DNA of 13,819 bases from Bacillota bacterium (GTDB lineage: Bacteria; Bacillota_C; Negativicutes; CTSoil-072): NCBI GenBank assembly GCA_017861495.1, contig JAGFXW010000039.1, positions 1 through 13,819 on the forward strand. Direction: 5' to 3'. Below, one piece after another: positions 1 to 6,059 of the stretch; position 1 is the first letter of the stretch; each line of letters starts with the position of its first letter. The position numbers were made by a program, and so were the translations under genes. Under the pieces are notes generated by a model that saw nothing but the letters and a program-made list of their open reading frames with translations, made no database searches and was not told the DNA's origin.

Positions 1-91
1 AATTGCTGGCAATGGCCTTTTGCAATAGCGAGGATTTACCTCTGCAATAGTGGGGAATTTCGTTTGCAACTTTGTCCCTTTTTATTATGCA
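1..91. mobile_element. Probable end of an IS21-like insertion element (multiple terminal repeats)
   Basis: TGCAA occurs at 21, 43 and 65, exactly 22 bp apart. The first two copies extend to TGCAATAG followed by similar G-rich then AT-rich sequence (21-37 and 43-60). Evenly spaced internal repeats near the tips are known for IS21-family elements, which also tend to end in CA; a TGCA lies at 88-91, just before recombinase-coding sequence resumes at about 96. No transposase is visible, so the body of the element would lie left of the window. The repeats are seen directly; family and boundary are inferred. Confidence 0.4.
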
Positions 92-95
92 TTAA

Positions 96-341
96 ACAAA
101 CGGGTTACCTCACCTTACACCACATGCTTTTCGGCATATGGCTGCTACATACTTAATTACAGCCGGTGTTGATCTTCGTACAGTCGCCGGAAAACTTGGT
201 CACGCCAACAGCACCACAACTCAACTTGTATATTCTCACCTAATAAAATCAGCCGAAGAAGAAACCGCTAATAAGCTTGAAACTTTCATGCAACAAGCAA
301 CCGCAAAAGCTAAAGAGAATCAAAAAAAGCAGGCCAAATAA
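96..341 (+). pseudogene. Truncated tyrosine recombinase (phage/ICE integrase), C-terminal remnant
   Basis: About 81 residues of the catalytic C-terminus of a phage-type tyrosine recombinase remain. Reading in frame from 96, before any ATG, gives a match to the family end: HAFRH (the HxxR box, 123-137), then KLGH (the second conserved GH), then VYSH carrying the presumed nucleophile tyrosine. A stop (TAA at 93-95) and loss of homology immediately upstream show that the first catalytic arginine, the core-binding domain and the arm-binding domain are gone. An internal ATG at 138 would allow a 67-residue product, but it would lack the HxxR arginine and should be inactive. The lysine/glutamine-rich tail is typical. 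The break coincides with the IS21-like repeats to the left, so insertion is the likely cause. It is the only plus-strand gene here and marks the accessory segment as former mobile DNA. Confidence 0.8.
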
Positions 342-355
342 TGGCCTGCTTTTCA
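326..355 (+). terminator. Intrinsic terminator overlapping the integrase stop codon
   Basis: AAAGCAGGCCA (326-336) pairs perfectly with TGGCCTGCTTT (342-352) around a 5-nt loop that contains the integrase TAA (339-341). The stem is followed by a T-rich run. Confidence 0.8.
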
Positions 356-462
356 TTTTCATTTGTTTTCTTTTTATAAACCAACCTCCACATCAGCAAA
401 TCTCTGCTCTCATTCCCACCCAACTAAGTTTTTTCTGTACCCATTAGCCAATTATGCGAATA

Positions 463-496
463 TAAAAAATGAGCCAGCTATATAGCCAGCTCATTT
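463..496 (-). terminator. Probable terminator of the Ntn-hydrolase cassette
   Basis: AAATGAGC (467-474) pairs with GCTCATTT (489-496), with a further GCTA/TAGC pairing inside an internal CA/CA mismatch. On the minus strand the stem runs into six T residues (complement of A464-469). It sits about 45 bp beyond the stop of the small gene at 539. Confidence 0.65.
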
Positions 497-538
497 ATAA
501 GTAGTTAAAATTAATACTATAAAATACAGTCAGTAAAC

Positions 539-721
539 TCAAGACTTTATTTTTTTGGGCGGATTTATAGCCTTAGGAGATGGGAAACCGTCTTGATAAT
601 TTATGCAATTATAAAAGTAGTTACCACAAGAAGAAGATATTGGTTTTTGTTTTGTATTAGATGAACGAGTTGTTCTGCCTGGTTTCGAAGCACAGTAACT
701 TACTGAATATAAGTCAAGCAT
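539..721 (-). CDS. Small uncharacterised protein, translationally coupled to the proteasome-like hydrolase
   Basis: I do not recognise this family. From ATG at 719-721 it encodes 60 residues; a TTG six bases upstream (725-727) would give 62. The ATG overlaps the last codons of the upstream hydrolase gene, whose TGA is at 714-716, and has a good GGAGGG site about 8 nt upstream, so it is probably a real coupled gene. The product starts hydrophilic, has three cysteines (one in CASK, one in SSSCGN, one in YNCIN), is rich in Ser/Thr/Lys/Asn, and ends in a basic proline-rich tail (PSPKAINPPKKIKS). There is no signal peptide or membrane segment. Given its position it could be a partner, regulator or substrate of the hydrolase; that is inference. 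A terminator follows at 463-496. Confidence 0.6.
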   Translation of the reverse strand: MLDLYSVSYCASKPGRTTRSSNTKQKPISSSCGNYFYNCINYQDGFPSPKAINPPKKIKS

Positions 722-1562
722 CTCCAAATCCCTCCTTCAAATTTAATGCAGGTTCGAAATAATGTTTTCTTTTAATCCACTTAAAACCTTCATGTTTAGT
801 GATCGCTGCAACATCTATTGGGCCACCAATGGAATTTACTCCCGGACGATATTTTGCCCATTTTACGGCCATTTCCGCAAGAAAAACAGCCAACTCTGCA
901 GCATCTTGTATAGGCATAGGAGCTGTTACAAACCCTGCATCTAAATCCACTCTGCATTGATCAACAATTTCCTGTATTTTGGCATCGTCAATCCCATGAG
1001 CTTTTAGTATTTCAAAAATTCCTGTTCCAAAGCCACACATTAAGCGAAAAACTGGTTCAAATTCTCCATCCCAACAAGCGCCGGTTTGCGTCTGCGAAGT
1101 AACTAAAGTCGGTCCTGCACATTGACCTTGAACTACACAAATTTTCCAGGTTTCAGCAAATGGTTGCCCCGAAGAATATCCTGCAATATGGAACCCAATA
1201 TAAGGTCGTTGATCAACAGGTACTCCATTAAATGCTTGATTATAATGGTCATCAACTATGAACCTCTTAAACTTTTCCGCTACGTCTTGAATAGTGTATT
1301 GGCACCGGTCTATCGAAAAGCTTGTATTAGGCGTAGTAATGAGTTTCCTAAAATCTTTAACTAGAGTACCTATGGATGCCTGACCGATACTACCAAGCCC
1401 AGCGACTTGTGCCCCTATCGGAAGCCCTTTGTAAAGATTGAAAAGTTTGTTTGCATTATCATAAATATAGTCCGCTCTACCGACCCCTGAAAATATAGTT
1501 GCTGCACTATCAGTAGCCATAACTACTCCATCATTTACTTTGATTGTAATTGCAATCGTCAT
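714..1562 (-). CDS. Proteasome beta / HslV-like Ntn hydrolase (threonine protease family), accessory
   Basis: A 282-residue protein whose N-terminus matches the Ntn-hydrolase proteasome fold. After removal of Met1 the first residue would be Thr, as in HslV, with no propeptide. Counting that Thr as 1, the strand leads to Asp17 in MATDSA, the position of the conserved catalytic-site Asp17 of proteasome beta subunits and HslV. A lysine in NANKLFNL fits the conserved Lys33 after a 5-residue insertion. A Gly/Ser/Ala-rich GLGSIGQAS segment follows, as in the family. The C-terminal half (about residues 160-282) is longer than HslV (about 175 aa) and not recognised. There is no signal peptide, so it is cytoplasmic. 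The start ATG has an AGGGGA site 9 nt upstream and its own promoter. No ATPase partner of HslU or Mpa type lies beside it, and the operon partner is a 60-residue protein. Fold is fairly sure; activity and substrate are unknown. Confidence 0.78.
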   Translation of the reverse strand: MTIAITIKVNDGVVMATDSAATIFSGVGRADYIYDNANKLFNLYKGLPIGAQVAGLGSIGQASIGTLVKDFRKLITTPNTSFSIDRCQYTIQDVAEKFKRFIVDDHYNQAFNGVPVDQRPYIGFHIAGYSSGQPFAETWKICVVQGQCAGPTLVTSQTQTGACWDGEFEPVFRLMCGFGTGIFEILKAHGIDDAKIQEIVDQCRVDLDAGFVTAPMPIQDAAELAVFLAEMAVKWAKYRPGVNSIGGPIDVAAITKHEGFKWIKRKHYFEPALNLKEGFGDA

Positions 1563-1628
1563 ATAAAATTCCCCTGTATTCCATAAAATCGCACTGGCAA
1601 AATTCTGTTAAATAATGTATGTACCTAT

Positions 1629-1657
1629 ATTATACTGCTATAATCTATGTATTGTAA
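1629..1657 (-). promoter_or_regulatory. Sigma-A-like promoter of the Ntn-hydrolase cassette
   Basis: On the minus strand a perfect -10 TATAAT (1629-1634) lies 17 bp from a weak -35 TTACAA (1652-1657). It would give a roughly 60-nt leader to the ATG at 1562. The surrounding 1563-1800 is very AT-rich and I see no other gene in it. Confidence 0.5.
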
Positions 1658-1802
1658 TATTATTTGCTACGATTTTCTATTATCCTGCATTAATTTATCA
1701 TGTTTTTGCAAAATATAATAAGAACCTATCTTTTATTCCTATTAATTGCACACCAATTGCTAATTTTTAAAAATTTTAATTCGGATATATTACTGTTTAG
1801 AA

Positions 1803-1919
1803 TCATTTTCCGGTTTGTCCAGCAGGCGGTGTTGGCCTAGGAGTTGTCGGTCTGGGTTTGGTAGATCCGTTTTTAATATGTTGCTGAGTTGGTCTTCCTG
1901 GGTTGTTAGGTGATTTCAT
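1803..1919 (-). CDS. 38-residue proline-rich basic mini-protein, second of a coupled pair
   Basis: Too short for routine gene calling, but well supported. It has an exact AGGAGG site (1929-1934) 9 nt before the ATG at 1917-1919, and that ATG overlaps the TGA of the preceding small gene in an ATGA arrangement. The 38-residue product is almost entirely Pro, Thr, Lys, Arg, Asn, Gln and Gly, with a PRPTTPRPTPPAG stretch and the ending QTGK. It has no hydrophobic segment and is expected to be disordered and strongly basic. It shares the proline-rich, lysine-containing, glycine-ended character of the 49-residue protein before it. I do not know a function. Being third in a coupled unit behind a membrane protein suggests a partner of that protein. 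Confidence 0.6.
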   Translation of the reverse strand: MKSPNNPGRPTQQHIKNGSTKPRPTTPRPTPPAGQTGK

Positions 1920-2065
1920 AGCGGATTACCTCCTGTTGGTTTTGGTCCTTGCCCTTTGGGAGGTGGCGGTTTAGGTGTGGATGGCTTGCTATTTGTAAGC
2001 CCTTTTTTTATCCAGCCTTCATTAATTGGTTTATCTCGGTTTCCTTGAGAAGGAACGTTTGACAC
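1916..2065 (-). CDS. 49-residue proline-rich mini-protein overlapping the membrane-protein gene
   Basis: A GTG-started frame (GTG at 2063-2065) begins inside the last 35 bases of the upstream membrane-protein gene in a different frame, and ends in a TGA overlapping the next ATG. A GGAAG site lies 9 nt before the GTG, and an in-frame stop just upstream fixes the start. The product begins hydrophilic (VPSQGNRDKP), has an INEGWIKKG segment with the only tryptophan, then a disordered tail with PKPPPPKGQGPKP and GGNPL. I have an impression that similar short proteins with a GW/GY-x-x-KG element before a proline-rich tail accompany other DUF6338-type membrane proteins; this is memory, not a search result. 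Function unknown. The overlap implies obligate co-translation with the membrane protein. Confidence 0.6.
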   Translation of the reverse strand: MSNVPSQGNRDKPINEGWIKKGLTNSKPSTPKPPPPKGQGPKPTGGNPL

Positions 2066-2729
2066 GGCTAATCACTTCCTTAATTTTCATTATGAATGTC
2101 GATTTTTGAGGCTCCAAATTTATATTAGGGAATTCTATAATTAAACTGTCTTTTGAACATCCCAGATAAACTGCCGGCGTATTATATAATAAATTTCCTG
2201 TATCATTTTGATATACATCTACATCTCTAATAAATAATTCATCCTTTTCATTTGCTGCTGAAAACGCAGCGACCCATCCTGTATACATTAAATTCGCTTC
2301 TCTATCTCTGATTACAACCCAATCTGTCGGCTCGCTGGAGTTCATAAGATAATTCCATACATTTCCATCTCCGAATTTACGTGTTATTTTTAATCCACGC
2401 GCGATCCAATGTAAGACTTTATAATTTATAAGGAAAGAGCCTAGCAATCCTACTAAAATAGAATAAGATGAAACAAAAAATATTTCTATAAAATTTAATC
2501 CATCTTGATTGACAACGGTTCTGAAAAACGAAAAATCAACTTCTGCATACTTTAATTTAAGAAAAAAATAAAACGACATGTATGAAAAAAATCCTAATAT
2601 TAGAGAATACGATGCTCTGTAATGGAATTCTTTTTTTGTGTCTTCTGTTAAACTATCTATTATTGTATAAGCAATTATTCCAGGAATAAACAGTATCATA
2701 ATTTTTATAAAAAATTCGCTAATATTCAT
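2031..2729 (-). CDS. Membrane protein with three N-terminal helices and a soluble C-terminal domain, DUF6338-like
   Basis: From ATG at 2727-2729 (GGAAGTGA site 9 nt upstream; a TTG at 2738 is too close to that site) it encodes 232 residues. Three hydrophobic segments lie near residues 6-26, 42-60 and 82-102. A cytoplasm-type domain follows with GNVWNYL, a DWVVIRDREANLMYTGWVAAFS segment and a DELFIRDVDVYQND segment, then a basic end (RVKRSFSRKPR). The order of short membrane region, then a WV-x-VR, GW and EL-x-LRDV-type beta domain, resembles the family I know as DUF6338; that assignment is from memory. Function is not established. It leads a tightly coupled unit with two proline-rich mini-proteins, in AT-rich accessory DNA next to a tRNA, a setting where defence or phage-related genes are common. 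No catalytic motif is visible. Confidence 0.7.
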   Translation of the reverse strand: MNISEFFIKIMILFIPGIIAYTIIDSLTEDTKKEFHYRASYSLILGFFSYMSFYFFLKLKYAEVDFSFFRTVVNQDGLNFIEIFFVSSYSILVGLLGSFLINYKVLHWIARGLKITRKFGDGNVWNYLMNSSEPTDWVVIRDREANLMYTGWVAAFSAANEKDELFIRDVDVYQNDTGNLLYNTPAVYLGCSKDSLIIEFPNINLEPQKSTFIMKIKEVISRVKRSFSRKPR

Positions 2730-2865
2730 CGCCAGCAATCACTTCCAATTTGCTATGTTATTTACTACTTTTTACATCGGTCTTACAAATCCTTTTTTTA
2801 ATAATGTGTAATAAGTAAAAAAAGCGACAGTTGAAGCCATCTGCCAACTTTTTTGACTTCCACTC

Positions 2866-2957
2866 AAATAGGAGTAAACCGATAATGCGATCTGCGGCTT
2901 ATATAACCCCCTAGCTGCATAGCCGTGCGTTGTACCGGGGGCACGGCTTTCCTATTT
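2866..2957. other. Compact, probably structured 92-bp element of unknown class
   Basis: AAATAGGA (2866-2873) is exactly complementary to TCCTATTT (2950-2957) and closes the element. Inside it AGCCGTGC (2921-2928) pairs perfectly with GCACGGCT (2941-2948) around a 12-nt loop. The loop's GGGG (2937-2940) can pair with CCCCC at 2907-2911, making a pseudoknot possible, and CCG (2879-2881) can pair with CGG (2895-2897). A TTTTT run follows at 2955-2959, which slightly favours plus-strand RNA. It does not match a riboswitch consensus I can recall. It could be a small RNA, a regulatory leader remnant or a folded recombination/mobile-element end. The rest of 2740-3193 holds no gene I can support. Confidence 0.45.
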
Positions 2958-3193
2958 TTCACGCACAAAAAAATAACCTGGCATCCTTCCACTCCGGGCT
3001 ATGCAACTATTCAATCTGCTTCCTATCTTCTGCCAACTTTATCCACTCCGCTGCAGCATTTTTCTTATAAATATTTCTCCCTTTTTGGAGATAATTTGTC
3101 TTTATTTGTGTCAATTTATGAGTACCAAGGGACAACTTAAGGGACAGTTGACATAACTAAAGGGCCTGCATCTCTGCCGACCCTTGATTTTGC

Positions 3194-3269
3194 TGGTGAC
3201 CCACCGGGGATTTGAACCCCGAACCCTCTGATTAAGAGTCAGATGCTCTGCCAGTTGAGTTAGTGAGTC
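3194..3269 (-). tRNA. tRNA-Lys (anticodon CTT)
   Basis: A 76-nt cloverleaf with CCA encoded. The acceptor stem is GACTCAC/GTGGGTC (one G-T pair), the anticodon arm TCTGA-CTCTTAA-TCAGA gives anticodon CTT, and the T arm is CGGGG-TTCAAAT-CCCCG. It decodes AAG. Oddities: position 10 is A, giving an A10-C25 mismatch in the D stem, and the usual G15-C48 Levitt pair is replaced by A15-T48, which is compensatory. Its 3' end faces the accessory segment (1-3193), the usual orientation of an integration target, but no second copy of the 3' end is present in the window. Confidence 0.93.
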
Positions 3270-3274
3270 AATCT

Positions 3275-3280
3275 ATTATA
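3275..3280 (-). promoter_or_regulatory. Possible -10 box for tRNA-Lys(CTT)
   Basis: A perfect TATAAT on the minus strand ends only 5 nt before mature tRNA base G1, so transcription from it would leave almost no 5' leader. No good -35 is placed 16-18 bp upstream in this AT-rich stretch. An alternative is read-through from tupC, after which I see no clear terminator. Confidence 0.3.
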
Positions 3281-3382
3281 TATAAATATATTTTCAATAA
3301 CCAAAAATCAGCATACCATCATTTTACAATAAATTCAACTTTTATCGGTAATTTCTTCAGAAAATCGTCCTTCGTAAAAACT

Positions 3383-4450
3383 TCAAATCAAATGAATTTC
3401 CTCCGCTGCAAAAGAAAACAAAATTTCTTGTGCTATTTTTAAATCCTCTGCTTGTTCCCGCGCGAGACGCAAATTCAAAATCAGACCGTCCGTTTCCACT
3501 ACCACTTGATAAACGCCAATTCCGGGAATGATCTGGCGTACCGTTCCCGCCCAGCGAATTTGATGCGGATCGGCTGGGCGGGAACGATCTTCCATTTGAA
3601 AAATATCTCCTGGCAGACAGCAATATTTCGCCTGATCAGGGATGGTAATTGGATAGTCTATTACCGTACGCCCTTGTCCCAGTAAAATACGATTAGCACC
3701 AGATGCGCTCTCCAGTTCACAAGACAGGATATTGTCCATCCCGGCCAATTCCGCAATCGCCCGGCTGGCCGGCCGGCGTATTACCTCGCCCGGATGCCCC
3801 TCCTGAACCACTGCGCCGTTTTCCATCACGATAACCCGCTCTGTAAACCGCAATACATCATTCAAATTATGGCTGACGAATACGACCGTCATTTTCTTGG
3901 TTTCCGCCACCTGACGCAATTCAACCAACAGATTTTTACGGGTCGCCGGATCCAAAGCCGCAAACGGCTCATCCAACAGCAGCAACTCCGGCTCACACGC
4001 CAAAGCCCGCGCGAGGCAAACGCGTTTTGCCTCGCCGCCTGACAGCCGCAGTGCCTGCCGGTGCGCCAAATGCGTACAATGGAACATTTCCAGGACAGCC
4101 ATAACCCGTTCTGTTACCAGGGGTGATGGCATATTTCTCATCTGAAGCGGCAATGCCACATTCGCATATACAGTTCCCTTAACAAACAGCGAATCCTGAA
4201 AAACCATCGCGCAGCGCCGTCGCAACCCAAGAGGATTATCCCCTGCATTTTCGCCAAACAATTGGAGTCGGCCTGTCTTGTAGGGAAGCAATAAGTTGAT
4301 TACCTGTAACAAAGTGCTTTTCCCGGCACCATTGGGTCCAATCACCGAAACCAACTCTCCGGCCGTAATCTGCAAGGCCGGAATGTCGAGGACCGGTTTT
4401 TGCCCCCGGTACGATTTTATATCTTGCATGTCAATAATTGCTGCACTCAT
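3383..4450 (-). CDS. tupC: Tungstate ABC transporter, ATP-binding subunit TupC
   Basis: The 355-residue ATPase energises oxyanion import with the TupB permease at the inner face of the membrane. Motifs: Walker A GPNGAGKST (38-46), Q-loop Gln85, signature LSGGE (136-140), Walker B LLLLDEP (156-162), D-loop Asp167 and H-loop His194. Residues about 240-355 form an extra C-terminal region, with a VRQIIPGIGVYQVVV segment like the TOBE/Mop regulatory domains of molybdate and tungstate ATPases. Assignment to tungstate rests on the adjacent TupA and TupB; the ATPase alone could not be told from ModC or WtpC. The ATG overlaps the TGA of tupB (ATGA), so they are translationally coupled. It is the last gene of the operon, and no convincing terminator follows before tRNA-Lys. 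Confidence 0.88.
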   Translation of the reverse strand: MSAAIIDMQDIKSYRGQKPVLDIPALQITAGELVSVIGPNGAGKSTLLQVINLLLPYKTGRLQLFGENAGDNPLGLRRRCAMVFQDSLFVKGTVYANVALPLQMRNMPSPLVTERVMAVLEMFHCTHLAHRQALRLSGGEAKRVCLARALACEPELLLLDEPFAALDPATRKNLLVELRQVAETKKMTVVFVSHNLNDVLRFTERVIVMENGAVVQEGHPGEVIRRPASRAIAELAGMDNILSCELESASGANRILLGQGRTVIDYPITIPDQAKYCCLPGDIFQMEDRSRPADPHQIRWAGTVRQIIPGIGVYQVVVETDGLILNLRLAREQAEDLKIAQEILFSFAAEEIHLI

Positions 4451-5151
4451 CCTGCATCCTGCCTTCGACCGTTTTGTGAATACGTCAAGATAGCGACCAC
4501 ACCATACGCCACAATCAGCAGAACAAAACTAAGAGCCAATGCCATCTCGTAATTCCCCTTGCCGACCTCCATTACGGTCGCCGTTGTCAATACGCGCGTT
4601 TCGCCCCGGATATTGCCGCCGACCATCATTGATGCACCGACCTCCGACACCACACCGCCAAAGCCAGCCATCACAGCCGCCATCAGACCTAGGCGGGCCT
4701 CTTTGATCAGCAACCAATTCGTTTGCAGTCTAGTGGCCCCCAGCGATAGAAATTGCAGGCGAAGTTTAGGCTCCAAGCTTCCGATAGCGGCAAAACTCAG
4801 TCCGGCAATAATGGGGCTGGCAATCACGGCCTGGGCAATCACAATCGCTATCGGCGTATACATCAAGCCCAACATGCCCAGCGGACCATACCGCCACAAC
4901 AGTAAACTGACAAACAAGCCGACGACAACAGGCGGCAGGCCCATCCCAAAATTGACAAAACTCAGGATGAGCTGCTTGCCGCGGAATTCATTCAGAGCCA
5001 GCCACAAACCAAAAGGGACACCAAGAATAACGCTGATTGCCGTTGCCAGCCCAGAGACCTGCAGGCTCAGCAACACCACTTCGTATACCTCCGGGTCACC
5101 GGCTGCCAATAACCGTACCGCCTCACAAAAGCCCTGCCAAATACTATCCAT
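4447..5151 (-). CDS. tupB: Tungstate ABC transporter, permease subunit TupB
   Basis: The 234-residue protein is an integral membrane permease of the binding-protein-dependent class, with about five to six hydrophobic segments (for example near residues 29-50, 62-85, 95-118, 157-177 and 208-228). The ATPase-contact (EAA-type) loop is visible as SLGATRLQTNWLLIKEARLG around residues 137-156. The long hydrophobic GMGLPPVVVGLFVSLLLW segment is typical of the ModB/TupB group. The length fits TupB. The ATG is preceded by an AGGA site 5 nt away and lies 17 nt after the tupA stop; its own stop overlaps the tupC start. It should form a homodimer with two TupC subunits. Confidence 0.9.
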   Translation of the reverse strand: MDSIWQGFCEAVRLLAAGDPEVYEVVLLSLQVSGLATAISVILGVPFGLWLALNEFRGKQLILSFVNFGMGLPPVVVGLFVSLLLWRYGPLGMLGLMYTPIAIVIAQAVIASPIIAGLSFAAIGSLEPKLRLQFLSLGATRLQTNWLLIKEARLGLMAAVMAGFGGVVSEVGASMMVGGNIRGETRVLTTATVMEVGKGNYEMALALSFVLLIVAYGVVAILTYSQNGRRQDAG

Positions 5152-5168
5152 AAAATTCCTGCCTCGAA

Positions 5169-6041
5169 TTATAATCCAAAATCTTTATCGGTTTTGTTGC
5201 CATCGGCAAAGAATAACGGCTGGCCAAACTTATCTTTCCCAAACGAAGCAATGATCGATTGACCTTCCGTTGACAGCAAGAAGTCAGCGAACGCTTTTGC
5301 CCCGGCTGCGTTGACTTTGCTGTATTTAGCCGGATTGACTTCCATGACATGATAAATATTCAATAGCTTGGCATCTCCCTCTACGAGGATGGGTAGGCCA
5401 ATGTTCTTGGCCTGCGCCAAATACGTAGCGCGGTCCGTAAGGATATAACCTTGCTTTTCACTCGCTATTTTCAGCGCTTGTCCCATTCCGGTACCCACTT
5501 CCTGGTACCAGGAACCTGCCGGTTTGATATTCGACTGTTTCCACAGTTTTTTCTCCAATTGGTCCGTGCCAGAGTTATCGCCCCGGGAAATGAAGATCGA
5601 ATTCGTATCCGCAATGCCCTTCATGGCTTCTGCGGCCGACTTGCCTTTGATGCCGGCCGGATCAGCAGCCGGGCCAATAATGATAAAATCGTTATGCATG
5701 ATCAAGCGGCGGTTGATTGCCGCACCGGATTCAATCACTTTCTTTTCGGCATCCGGAGCATGGGTTAGCAGGATATCGGCTTCTCCTTTTTCGCCCATGG
5801 CGATTGCCTGGCCGGAACCGACGGCGATCGTTTTAATCTTGTAACCGGTTTTCTTTTCAAAGGCCGGGATCAATACATCCAGCAACCCGCTGTCCTGCGT
5901 ACTGGTTGTCGTCGCCAAGATAACATCCTTGACCTGCGGCTGGGCGGGCTGTTGCGCAGTGGGCGCTTTCGTCCCGCAGCCGGCAAGAACCAGCATAGCC
6001 AGAAACAGACTCATGATTACTGCTGTCACCTGTTTTTTCAT
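5169..6041 (-). CDS. tupA: Tungstate-binding lipoprotein TupA
   Basis: A substrate-binding protein that captures tungstate outside the cytoplasmic membrane and delivers it to TupB. I start at ATG 6041 (MKKQVTA), with GGAGTGG 9 nt upstream, rather than at TTG 6059, which would put extra residues before the signal peptide. The 290-residue product has a lipoprotein signal with lipobox LAGC (Cys22), then a Gln/Pro linker. The TupA signature TTTS (44-47, in ATTTSTQDSG), known to line the oxyanion site, follows. Further along come GSGQA (75-79) and ISRGDNSGT (151-159), where Arg153 fits the ligand-binding arginine of the family. The typical FG-x-D-x-FG-x-P-LFF end is present. It lies 18 nt downstream of a paralogous binding protein and 17 nt upstream of tupB. 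Confidence 0.92.
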   Translation of the reverse strand: MKKQVTAVIMSLFLAMLVLAGCGTKAPTAQQPAQPQVKDVILATTTSTQDSGLLDVLIPAFEKKTGYKIKTIAVGSGQAIAMGEKGEADILLTHAPDAEKKVIESGAAINRRLIMHNDFIIIGPAADPAGIKGKSAAEAMKGIADTNSIFISRGDNSGTDQLEKKLWKQSNIKPAGSWYQEVGTGMGQALKIASEKQGYILTDRATYLAQAKNIGLPILVEGDAKLLNIYHVMEVNPAKYSKVNAAGAKAFADFLLSTEGQSIIASFGKDKFGQPLFFADGNKTDKDFGL

Positions 6042-6059
6042 CCTTACAATCCACTCCAA

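Noticed and set aside
1740..1800. Possible terminator after the 38-residue mini-protein (AATTTTTAAAAATT palindrome)
   Set aside because: Purely AT palindrome without GC stem; too weak to call.
2925..3140. Plus-strand open frame of 71 codons between the structured element and tRNA-Lys(CTT)
   Set aside because: No ribosome binding site, begins inside a hairpin, and the composition is not protein-like; open by chance.
4559..5254. Long plus-strand open frame (231 codons) opposite tupB and tupA
   Set aside because: It is antisense to clearly recognised genes, lacks a start signal and shows no family features.
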